Source: Desulfobulbus sp.
GTDB lineage: Bacteria > Desulfobacterota > Desulfobulbia > Desulfobulbales > Desulfobulbaceae
Direction of reading: 5' to 3'
NCBI GenBank assembly: GCA_030600525.1
Contig: JAUVLX010000050.1
Location: 1-14,996, forward strand
DNA: 14,996 nt
In this document: positions 1 to 6,425 of the stretch, piece after piece
Numbering within the stretch: the stretch's first letter is position 1
Layout: each line of letters begins with the position of its first letter
Position numbers and translations under genes: made by a program
The notes under the pieces: generated by a model
Told to the model about the DNA's origin: nothing
Databases searched by the model: none
Seen by the model: only the letters and a program-made list of their open reading frames with translations

Positions 1-698
1 CCACCCTGGATTTCATTTCGAAATATGTTGAGCCAGGTGTATCCACTGAATTCCTTGATAACTTAATTCATGAGTATATAACTAAAAATGGTGGCATACC
101 TGCACCACTGGGCTATCGCGGTTTTCCTAAATCATCCTGTATTTCACTCAATAATGTGATTTGCCACGGAATACCCTCTAAAGAGACTATTTTAAAAGAT
201 GGTGATATTCTCAATGTTGATGTGACCACTATAGTGGATGGATATTTTGGAGATACCAGCCGTATGTTCACCATAGGAGAGGTGTCAGATGAAGCTCAAA
301 AACTCATTCAGGTAACTAAAGAGTGCCTGGATTTAGGTATCGAACAAGTACAACCTAAAAAACGATTTGGTAACATAGGCTTTGTAATTGCCAAACATGC
401 CAAAGCCAATGGGTACAGTGTGGTGTATCAGTTTTGTGGACATGGTGTTGGTTTACAATTTCATGAAGAACCCCAGGTTAACCATATTGCACCCAAAAAA
501 AGTGGCGCGAGAATGAAACCTGGTATGATTTTCACAATCGAGCCCATGATTAATATTGGAATGGCAGAAGCGTCTGTTGATAAAAAAGATGGGTGGACCG
601 CCAGGACGGTGGACAATCAACTTTCTGCTCAATATGAGCACACTGTATTAGTTACCGATTCAGGAGTTGAAATCTTAACTGAGTCAGGTGTTGCTTGA
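1..698 (+). CDS. map: Methionine aminopeptidase, type I (5' end outside window)
   Basis: Removes the initiator methionine from nascent cytosolic proteins. The frame is open from base 3, so about 231 residues are present. By the spacing of conserved residues, roughly 24 N-terminal residues lie upstream. Counting from the codon at base 3, the catalytic His is H55 (in ICHGIPSK) and the five metal ligands are D73, D84, H147 (CGHGVG), E180 (TIEPM) and E212 (QYEHT). Their spacing matches E. coli MetAP, with one extra residue before the last ligand, so the enzyme looks active. The C-terminal DGWTARTVDNQLSAQYEHT stretch is characteristic of the type I family. An internal GTG at 156 is in frame but is not the real start, because conserved sequence continues upstream of it. 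The missing N-terminus prevents telling MetAP subtypes apart. It stands alone: the next gene is nearly 500 bp downstream. Confidence 0.95.
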   Translation, partial: TLDFISKYVEPGVSTEFLDNLIHEYITKNGGIPAPLGYRGFPKSSCISLNNVICHGIPSKETILKDGDILNVDVTTIVDGYFGDTSRMFTIGEVSDEAQKLIQVTKECLDLGIEQVQPKKRFGNIGFVIAKHAKANGYSVVYQFCGHGVGLQFHEEPQVNHIAPKKSGARMKPGMIFTIEPMINIGMAEASVDKKDGWTARTVDNQLSAQYEHTVLVTDSGVEILTESGVA

Positions 699-703
699 TG
701 CAC

Positions 704-728
704 TTTGAAAAGTAGATTCCTCTTCAAA
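704..728 (+). terminator. Weak hairpin after map
   Basis: TTTGAAAAG (704-712) can pair with CTCTTCAAA (720-728), 8 of 9 positions, six bases after the map stop codon. There is no U-run after it, so it is at best a weak terminator. It also directly abuts the family A repeat and may be part of that element instead. Confidence 0.25.
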
Positions 729-875
729 TCTCTCGGAGTCTACCACTTACCTCGCTATTTCTTTTATCCATGAAGCGAACGTAGACTCCGATATCCACTA
801 CATCCCTGCAGTACAAATTTCATCATGCCTTGGAGGCAGGGCAAACCCGACCTTGATCGAAAAATCCTTTTGTTC
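725..875. repeat. Family A palindromic repeat, copy 1 (diverged)
   Basis: Shares a string of blocks in the same order with 4477-4660: AATCTCTCGGAG, ACTTACCTCG, GTAGACTCCGATATC, ACTACAT, CATCATGCCT and GACCTTGA-CGAAAA. The core is an inverted pair, CGGAGTCTAC (734-743) and GTAGACTCCG (781-790), a perfect 10-bp stem. Relative to copy 2 it carries about 16 extra bases near 838 (GGAGGCAGGGCAAAC region) and lacks the clean outer inverted ends. It lies between map and the FNR-type promoter. It encodes nothing I can recognise. The ends given are approximate, set where similarity fades. Confidence 0.75.
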
Positions 876-1070
876 AAGGCACCCTCAACACAGCAAATTT
901 ATTTTAAAGAAATGCCCAGTAGATTGAAAAAATAGCCAATCACCCTTTGCCTCTGTTGAAATATGAAACATATTAGCCGGGTAACTTTTCCAAGTCACCT
1001 CTAGAGCTCTTAAAATTCTATCAACAAAGTCGCAAACTCCGTTACCAATACATTTCATGCAACGCTGACC
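876..1070. other. Intergenic stretch with no recognised feature
   Basis: AT-rich, no convincing reading frame with a ribosome binding site, no strong hairpin and no match elsewhere in the window. It separates the family A repeat from the promoter of the HPP gene. Confidence 0.5.
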
Positions 1071-1075
1071 TATTT

Positions 1076-1117
1076 TTGATCTGTATCAAAGAATTAATCT
1101 CACGGCCCTGCTATTAT
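1076..1117 (+). promoter_or_regulatory. Class II FNR/CRP-family activator site plus -10 box
   Basis: TTGATCTGTATCAA (1076-1089) is a perfect match to the classic FNR dyad TTGAT-N4-ATCAA. A -10 hexamer, TATTAT, sits at 1112-1117, exactly 22 bp after the dyad. With a start point near 1124 the dyad centre falls at about -41.5, the geometry of class II FNR-dependent promoters, where the activator overlaps the -35 position. That places a leader of roughly 57 nt before the ATG at 1181. A related regulator such as HcpR or another CRP/FNR member could be the real binder. Seen: dyad, -10 and spacing. Inferred: activation under anoxia or nitrosative conditions. Confidence 0.7.
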
Positions 1118-1180
1118 CCGCTGGTATTAGTTGGGAAAGGTGGAAGAAATTTCTTAAAAAGAAAAAACAAGGTAGAGATA

Positions 1181-1699
1181 ATGGGAATTTACAAAATAGA
1201 GGTCCCGCGACCAGTTACTTCAAAAACACAGATACTCTGGTCATGGATTGGTGCCTTTATTGGAATTTCCGCAGTATCAATGATCACCCAATTTGCTCTT
1301 GAGGGAACCAGTTTAACGTTGATAATAGGATCGTTTGGGGCATCTGCGGTATTGATATACGGAGCAGAAGACAGTCCCCTTGCCCAACCAAAAAATTTAA
1401 TAGGCGGCCATATACTATCTGCCATTGTGGGAGTTACAATATTTCAACTCTTACCTAATCAACTGTGGCTGGCTAGCCCTTTGGCTGTTGCAACAGCGAT
1501 TGCGTTAATGCAGTTTACCGGCACCTTACATCCTCCTGGTGGTGCGACGGCACTTATTGCAGTTATTGGCGGCGACAATATCCATCAGCTCGGATACACA
1601 TACGTTCTTTTCCCGGTTGCCACCGGTGCCCTTCTCATGCTAACCATTGCCCTGGCCGTTAATAAATTAGCACAGGGAAGAACCTATCCGAAGAAGTAA
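1181..1699 (+). CDS. HPP-family integral membrane protein (putative nitrite/anion permease)
   Basis: 172 residues, almost entirely membrane-spanning. It has the family signature HPPGGATAL (HPP at residues 117-119) and the other conserved blocks: PRP near the N-terminus, SFGASAVLIYG (51-61), SPLAQPKNLIGGH (65-77). About four to five helices are visible (about 22-40, 46-61, 75-91, 99-130, 140-162). Some cyanobacterial and plastid HPP proteins transport nitrite; for most bacterial members the substrate is unproven. The frame extends upstream to 1076, but that start lies inside the FNR-type dyad and before the predicted transcript start. I therefore use ATG 1181, preceded by an AAGG-type ribosome binding site (AAGGTAGAGATA). 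The FNR-type promoter fits a role in anaerobic nitrogen-oxide metabolism. It is probably co-transcribed with the small membrane gene 58 bp downstream. Confidence 0.85.
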   Translation: MGIYKIEVPRPVTSKTQILWSWIGAFIGISAVSMITQFALEGTSLTLIIGSFGASAVLIYGAEDSPLAQPKNLIGGHILSAIVGVTIFQLLPNQLWLASPLAVATAIALMQFTGTLHPPGGATALIAVIGGDNIHQLGYTYVLFPVATGALLMLTIALAVNKLAQGRTYPKK

Positions 1700-1757
1700 C
1701 TTCATTTTACATTCATTGATGGACTCTAAAAATTCTATCACACTCTTCAAGGTAATT

Positions 1758-2093
1758 ATGAATTTCGTTCGCATACTCCCGGTTCTTATCAGCTCCGTTC
1801 TCATTGCTGCCCACTTTCAAAGATCCGGTGCTACAATAATTGCGTTTATCTGTCTTTTCTCTACCTGCCTGTTTTTTATCACACGACCATGGAGCGCCCG
1901 AATTATCCAAGCACTGCTCATCCTGTATGCACTCGAATGGCTGAGGACTTTAATTAACTTGATTCAGATGCGCATTGAATATGGTATGCCCTGGGCACGA
2001 CTGGCTCTTATACTCGGTGGAGTCGCTCTTTTTACTGCACTGTCGTCCCTTGTTTTCCGTCATCCCAGGCTGCAAGAAAGATTCAGCATATAA
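1758..2093 (+). CDS. Small integral membrane protein of unknown function
   Basis: 111 residues with four hydrophobic segments (about 4-19, 25-42, 49-69 and 78-98) and a basic C-terminus (FRHPRLQERFSI). I do not recognise the family. The frame could begin earlier (ATG 1719), but nothing like a ribosome binding site precedes that codon. ATG 1758 has AAGG five bases upstream. The gene follows the HPP gene with a 58-bp gap on the same strand and has no promoter of its own that I can see, so it may be a partner or passenger of the HPP protein. It ends 14 bp before the stop of the converging racemase gene, leaving no room for a conventional terminator of its own. Confidence 0.7.
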   Translation: MNFVRILPVLISSVLIAAHFQRSGATIIAFICLFSTCLFFITRPWSARIIQALLILYALEWLRTLINLIQMRIEYGMPWARLALILGGVALFTALSSLVFRHPRLQERFSI

Positions 2094-2107
2094 AAAAACA
2101 TGTCAAC

Positions 2108-3355
2108 CTACGATGCAGCATGTAGACGATCCGACACCAAGAGAGAACTATTTTGCACTATTCCTATCTTGCCGGAATGATTTCTGATGAGATGGGCAGC
2201 CTGCTCCAGTGTGCGTTTATCGATATGTAATTTTACACAGATATCACCTGATAGACAGGTCACTAAGATGATATTGATTCGGTTCGTTTTTTCCATCATT
2301 GCCAAGGCTGTACCACCGTTGCCAGTATAGTTGTCTGCTAATTCCTTAAACGCATTATGCCATCCACCCATCTCGAAATAGGGCAAAAAGGTTGTTGAAC
2401 CAATCCCGTCCCTACACTCTGCAAACATGACTAGTGTGCCTCCGTCTCGGACCAGGTTGGCGGCGTTATGAATAGACTTATGTGCCTGGATCATATTAAT
2501 ATCTTTTGGAAAACCACCAGCTGATGCGATAAGCAGATCAAATGGTTCCGTAACCTCGATTTTATAACAGTCGTCCAGCATCATGCAGACAGCAAGAAAG
2601 TCGTCATAATTTTTACCGAAATAATAGCTCGCCGCCTTGCCCTTACTATCCAGGACAGCATGGATGGACTGATAGTTAGGAAGCATCTCGTGAATTTCTT
2701 TAAGATCTGCTGCCAAAGGATTACTCTCCAGGTTTCCGGGCCAGCACCCTGGAACTAGTAGTGCTTTCTCTTTATCCAGAAAAAGACCATGATTGGCATA
2801 AATTGCTTTTATTTCTCCCAATCCAGGAAAAAGTAATTTTCTCCCGCCTCCATACCCTGCAAAATAGTGATGTGAGACAGCACCGATAGTAAGAACGAGA
2901 TCAGACTCAACGACATCCCGCCGCACCTTTACCTCTGTACCCTGTTGAGTCTTTCCCAGAAGAACAAACACGTCCTGCTCCGTGCAGTCATGATGAACGA
3001 ACCGGTACTTTTGATATATTTCTCCGTATGCTGCAAGGCACTCGTCATCTGACTGAGGCAAGTGGGTTCCATAGGCAATATAAAAGATAATCTGATCATC
3101 AGTTATGGATTTTCCATGCAAGGTTTCTAGAATCCAGGGAAGAACCTGCTGATAACCGCACAACCTTGTTTTATCCGCTACCACGATTGCTACCCGGCCT
3201 TTTACCTTTCTATTGCCGATAAGCTTGTCCAGGTCTCTGGTAATTTTTTCTTTACCCACCGTTGACAGAGGCTCTGTACCGGAAAGATGTTGCGTCCGTT
3301 CAGGAAGCAGTAACGCTACCTCTTCATCTCCATACTTAAAGGCAACTGTTTTCAC
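2108..3355 (-). CDS. larA: LarA-family nickel-dependent 2-hydroxyacid racemase/epimerase
   Basis: 415 residues, full length for the family (DUF2088 N-terminal plus C-terminal domain). LarA enzymes invert the alpha carbon of 2-hydroxyacids by hydride transfer through a nickel-pincer nucleotide bound to a lysine. The landmark residues are present in the right order and spacing: D61 and R64 (ADKTR), H98 (YGTH), H163 (SHHYFAGYGGGRK), cofactor-tethering K173, nickel ligand H189 (NHG), Q290 and K293 (IQAHK). The start is GTG at 3355 with AAGGGG six bases upstream. That site overlaps the end of the lhgO remnant, so the two form one operon. The superfamily includes lactate, malate and 2-hydroxyglutarate racemases. 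The oxidase neighbour makes 2-hydroxyglutarate the most attractive substrate guess, but this is inference. The cofactor genes larB, larC and larE are not in the window. Confidence 0.88.
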   Translation of the reverse strand: MKTVAFKYGDEEVALLLPERTQHLSGTEPLSTVGKEKITRDLDKLIGNRKVKGRVAIVVADKTRLCGYQQVLPWILETLHGKSITDDQIIFYIAYGTHLPQSDDECLAAYGEIYQKYRFVHHDCTEQDVFVLLGKTQQGTEVKVRRDVVESDLVLTIGAVSHHYFAGYGGGRKLLFPGLGEIKAIYANHGLFLDKEKALLVPGCWPGNLESNPLAADLKEIHEMLPNYQSIHAVLDSKGKAASYYFGKNYDDFLAVCMMLDDCYKIEVTEPFDLLIASAGGFPKDINMIQAHKSIHNAANLVRDGGTLVMFAECRDGIGSTTFLPYFEMGGWHNAFKELADNYTGNGGTALAMMEKTNRINIILVTCLSGDICVKLHIDKRTLEQAAHLIRNHSGKIGIVQNSSLLVSDRLHAAS

Positions 3356-3365
3356 TGAACGCCCC

Positions 3366-4422
3366 TTACAGGTTAAATTTTTCTGCCGCCTTTACTGACA
3401 GATAGTCGCCAATTGGAAGAGCTGATGTTGCAGCCGATGAAGGCGCATTGCACACATGCAGAGACCGGTCTGTCTCGGCAAAAAGAAAATCATGCACCAG
3501 GCTGCCATCTTACTTTACCGCCTGGGCCCTGATACCGGCAGGATAAGGGAGTAGGTCTTTCACCGTTATTTGCGGACAGTATTTATGTACCCGTTTGAGG
3601 TAGCCAGGCTTATACAGGGAGTCGATCGCCTCCTGGATTCCGGTATGCAGATTATGACCAAGTGCTTTCCAGAACCCAGGAAACTTTACCATCTGGGCAA
3701 TATCTTTCAGGCTCGCATTAAAATGACCGTACCCTTCTCTTTTCCAACCCAGTACGGCATTAGGGCCTACAATCAGGGAACCATCCACCATTGGCGTGAG
3801 ATGGACCCCAAGAAAAAGGCGATCTGGATCAGGGATAGGATAGATCAGGTGTTTGACAATGTTTTTCATAGCAGATGGTAACTGATAGTACTCCCCCCCT
3901 GAACGGAACAACCTGGAAAGCAAGAGCAATTCTCATCATCGCCGCCAAGCGGTCTGCCATCAGGCCACCGCAAACAATCAGATGTGCAGCCTGGATACGA
4001 TTACCTCCTGCCTGCACTCGGCCCCTATTCCTGCTCATTAATTTTGAGTACTTCAGCACCAAAAAGAATTTTGCCGCCAAGACTTGTAAACAGATTGTTC
4101 ATCTGCCGGGTGATCCCAGGATAGTCGGTAATCGCAGTTGATTCGACAAAGAGAGCACCTTTGCCGACGATATTGGGTTCACGCCGCCTGAGCTCTGTTT
4201 CAGATACGGTTTGCACAATTCAGCATTGAGACTACCAGGCTTATAATAGACGCCTGCATGCACAACTCCGGATTTATGACCAGTCTGATGGCGGGCGCAG
4301 TGCTGTTCTTTATCCAACTGGAGGATGTTCAGCTTTGGAAACTTTTTTTTCAATTGGAGCGCAGTTGAGCTACCGACAATACCATTGCCAATAACCAACA
4401 AATCGGTGGTTATATATTCCAT
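3366..4422 (-). pseudogene. lhgO: Decayed L-2-hydroxyglutarate oxidase (FAD-dependent)
   Basis: The remains of an LhgO/DAO-family flavoprotein that oxidises L-2-hydroxyglutarate to 2-oxoglutarate. The N-terminal FAD motif VIGNGIVGSSTALQL and the family block ARHQTGHKSGVVHAGVYY are clear just after ATG 4422. Four lesions follow. (1) Near 4195-4213 the frame changes and about 50 residues expected between AELCK and ELRRREPN are missing. (2) A shift near 4028, after GAEVLKINEQE. (3) A shift in a run of seven C (3893-3899; G on the coding strand); six would read PFRGEYYQL, the family consensus. (4) A TAA after GIRAQAVK (near 3510), beyond which DGSLVHDFLF...IGDYLSVKAAEKFNL continues in frame to a natural stop at 3366-3368. 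No functional enzyme is expected. The gene still leads into larA, 10 bp downstream. Confidence 0.92.
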
Positions 4423-4476
4423 AGGGGTTCACGTGTTCTCTGGGGTTGCCATCTACCACAATAAATAATACCCAAT

Positions 4477-4660
4477 ATCTGAGCCTGTTGATTTACTGTC
4501 TTTTCGCCCAATCTCTCGGAGACTAGCGCTTACCTCGTTATGCTGCAAAAATAATCCTCGGAGGTAAGCGTAGACTCCGATATCAACTACATGCCTGTGG
4601 TTATTTTTTCATCATGCCTCGACCTTGAACGAAAATCCTAGTAAATCAACAGACTCAGAT
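4477..4660. repeat. Family A palindromic repeat, copy 2 (complete, MITE-like)
   Basis: A 184-bp imperfect palindrome. The outer arms at 4477-4497 and 4640-4660 are inverted repeats of 21 bp with a single mismatch, ATCTGAG(C/T)CTGTTGATTTACT. Inside, CGGAGACTAGCGCTTACCTC (4517-4536) faces GAGGTAAGCGTAGACTCCG (4561-4579), a long near-perfect stem around a 24-base loop. The same internal blocks recur at 725-875. It has no coding potential. It fills the gap between the EI24 gene and the lhgO remnant, so it lies downstream of the ABC operon and upstream of the lhgO-larA operon. Short inverted termini with no transposase fit a non-autonomous element. A structured RNA or bidirectional terminator role is an alternative. 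Confidence 0.85.
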
Positions 4661-4682
4661 CTATCCAAGGCGAATCTAAAAA

Positions 4683-5459
4683 TTAACACCGATCTTCAAT
4701 GCTCAAATAATTAAGAGTGGTGTGGACTGTGAAGAGGGGAAACAACAGTGCCATAAAAAAAACATTTATAATGGGAATCATACTAACAGCTGCAGGCAGC
4801 AGGCCGAGACGAAAGGCCTGGTTACGGTGTTTTTTTATCCAGTCGATTTTCTGCCCCAATTTCCAGCGATAACGCGACGACGGAAAATCAATAAACATCA
4901 AGGTCGAGTAAAATACGTACAGAAGAAAAGCGGTTGCCTGGCCTATGACTGGCAAAAAGTTAAGAAGCAGGGCAACAATGGTGACCAGAATACCCACCAT
5001 TCCAATCTTTACTCCCTCAATCAAATCGACACAAATACCGACAAGAGACATTGACGCCTCCCCTTCCCTGGCCTGTCCTGTATAGCGATTTCCGGCAAGC
5101 AAGCTCAAAAAAACATAGCCCGGTGTGGTAAGGCAGTAGGCCACAAGAAAGGCAAGGTAAAAAGCTATCACTCGGGAAACGATTATAAAAAGCCACCGCA
5201 ACCCAGTCCACCCCCACACCAGAGGCCAACTCCAGAAGTGGGCAGCTTCAGGCGGGTGAACGAAAAAATTACCGGTCAGCGAATCAATAAAGGCAAGGCT
5301 TTCGTAGGTGCCGAGCCAGGTAAGCAGCCCGGTGGCGACCACCAGTATCATACTGAGACTCAGCACCTTGGGGTAACGAAAAATAAACCGTGTAGAATAA
5401 CCTAGGGATACCCAAGGCGTTGTATATGGATGGGACTGAGAAGAAGTACGGCCCTGCAT
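4683..5459 (-). CDS. EI24/CysZ-like integral membrane protein
   Basis: 258 residues, with the layout of the EI24 (CysZ-type) family: a hydrophilic N-terminus, a first membrane segment at about 33-50 (VLSLSMILVVATGLLTWLG), a re-entrant or paired region at about 85-125, and a central hydrophobic stretch GILVTIVALLLNFLPVIGQA. A conserved charged loop follows (SSRYRWKLGQKIDWIKKHRNQAF), then a final pair of helices. Its FLPVIGQ and later helix-breaking FRLGLLPAAVSMIPIINVF motifs are typical. CysZ moves sulfate in E. coli; other members have no assigned substrate, so I do not call it cysZ. It starts 26 bp after the ABC ATPase stop, with AGAGAG just before the ATG, so it is very likely the last gene of the amino-acid import operon. 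Confidence 0.78.
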   Translation of the reverse strand: MQGRTSSQSHPYTTPWVSLGYSTRFIFRYPKVLSLSMILVVATGLLTWLGTYESLAFIDSLTGNFFVHPPEAAHFWSWPLVWGWTGLRWLFIIVSRVIAFYLAFLVAYCLTTPGYVFLSLLAGNRYTGQAREGEASMSLVGICVDLIEGVKIGMVGILVTIVALLLNFLPVIGQATAFLLYVFYSTLMFIDFPSSRYRWKLGQKIDWIKKHRNQAFRLGLLPAAVSMIPIINVFFMALLFPLFTVHTTLNYLSIEDRC

Positions 5460-5485
5460 GATCTCTCTAAAAAAAATAAGTTGGC

Positions 5486-6217
5486 TTATAAAATCTGCTT
5501 GAGAAACAACTTGGTACGTTCAGATTCAGGGTTAATAAAAAAGTGCTCGGGTGAGCCTTTTTCCATTATTCTTCCCGCATCCATAAACAGTACCTCATCG
5601 GCTACTTCTCTGGCAAAGCCCATTTCATGGGTGACGACCGCCATTGTCATCCCTTCCTTGGCCAGAGTTTTCATTACATCTAACACTTCACCGATCATTT
5701 CCGGGTCCAATGCAGATGTAGGTTCGTCAAAAAGAAGCACTTTGGGTTCCATTGCAAGGGAACGGGCAATGGCTACCCGCTGCTGCTGCCCACCTGAAAG
5801 CTGCGCAGGATAAACACCAGCCTTGTCACGGATACCGACCTTATTGAGCAGTGCCATGCCGATGGACACAGCCTCTTTTTTGGATCGTTTACGCACGACC
5901 TGCTGGGCAATGGTCAGGTTTTCAATCACTGTTTTATGTGGAAACAGGTTAAAAGACTGAAACACCATCCCCACTTCTTCACGGACCTTATTGATATCTG
6001 TTTTGGGTGACAGGATATCAACCCCATCAATAAAAATATGTCCTGAATCCGGGTATTCCAGCCGGTTCAGACAACGGAGAAAAGTTGATTTACCAGACCC
6101 TGACGGCCCGATAACAACAACAACCTGTCCCTGCTCTATGGTATGGGAGACATCATACAGAGCCTGTATCTCTGCCGGGGCATAAAAGGTTTTAAATATA
6201 TTTTTAACTTCTATCAT
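5486..6217 (-). CDS. Polar amino-acid ABC transporter ATPase (GlnQ/HisP type)
   Basis: 243 residues, the usual size of GlnQ-type ATPases that power uptake of glutamine and related polar amino acids from the inner face of the membrane. All nucleotide-binding motifs are intact: Walker A GPSGSGKST (37-45), Q-loop VFQSFNLFPH (Q87), ABC signature LSGGQQQR (140-147), Walker B VLLFDEP with D164 and E165, and the switch histidine H197 in VVTHEMGFA. The start is ATG 6217 with AAGGG upstream. It is separated from the permease gene by a 208-bp gap filled almost entirely by a palindromic element, instead of the few bases normal in such operons. The EI24 gene follows at 26 bp. Confidence 0.95.
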   Translation of the reverse strand: MIEVKNIFKTFYAPAEIQALYDVSHTIEQGQVVVVIGPSGSGKSTFLRCLNRLEYPDSGHIFIDGVDILSPKTDINKVREEVGMVFQSFNLFPHKTVIENLTIAQQVVRKRSKKEAVSIGMALLNKVGIRDKAGVYPAQLSGGQQQRVAIARSLAMEPKVLLFDEPTSALDPEMIGEVLDVMKTLAKEGMTMAVVTHEMGFAREVADEVLFMDAGRIMEKGSPEHFFINPESERTKLFLKQIL

Positions 6218-6247
6218 TCTAGATCTCTACCCTTGGGAGGTGGGTTA

Positions 6248-6425
6248 GGAGTTGTCCTGAAATAACTTGAACATCTCGCATCGCATCTTCAGGTCATCTT
6301 TGGCTGATCTTCAATCACAAGGTCTCAACGTAGCACAACTACGCCTGCGGCTTTGTTCAATTAGATAATCCAAATCTAACCTAAAGATGAGCGCGATATT
6401 GTCCAATTTATTTACAGACAGCTCC
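6248..6425. mobile_element. Family B palindromic element, copy 1 (MITE-like, inside ABC operon)
   Basis: A 178-bp element that starts GGAGTTGTCCTGAAATAAC and ends with an inverted version, TAAATTTATT-side AAATAAATTGGACA on the other strand. Termini pair as AGGAG(T/C)TGTC-N3-AAATAA-N-TTG over about 40 bp with mismatches. It is flanked by TTA on both sides (6245-6247 and 6426-6428), a possible 3-bp target duplication. The two arms match almost throughout and end in a perfect tip, CGTAG (6329-6333), CACAA, CTACG (6339-6343). A second copy with about ten differences begins at 14825. No transposase is encoded. The right TTA is also the permease stop codon, so the insertion sits exactly at the gene boundary without breaking it. 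Confidence 0.88.

Noticed and set aside
453..641. Minus-strand frame opposite map
   Set aside because: Antisense of a strongly conserved gene, no ribosome binding site, no recognisable protein.
1076..1180. Upstream extension of the HPP gene (35 extra residues from a TTG at 1076)
   Set aside because: The proposed start lies inside the FNR-type dyad and upstream of the likely transcript start; the extension has no family similarity and the ATG at 1181 has its own ribosome binding site.
2094..2130. CTACGATGCAGCATGTAG near-palindrome at the convergent gene ends
   Set aside because: It lies inside the last codons of larA, is imperfect and has no U-run on either side beyond a short A-run, so I do not call a terminator.
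3570..4141. Plus-strand frames across the oxidase remnant
   Set aside because: They are mirror frames of the decayed lhgO; the minus-strand pieces match the FAD-oxidase family in order.
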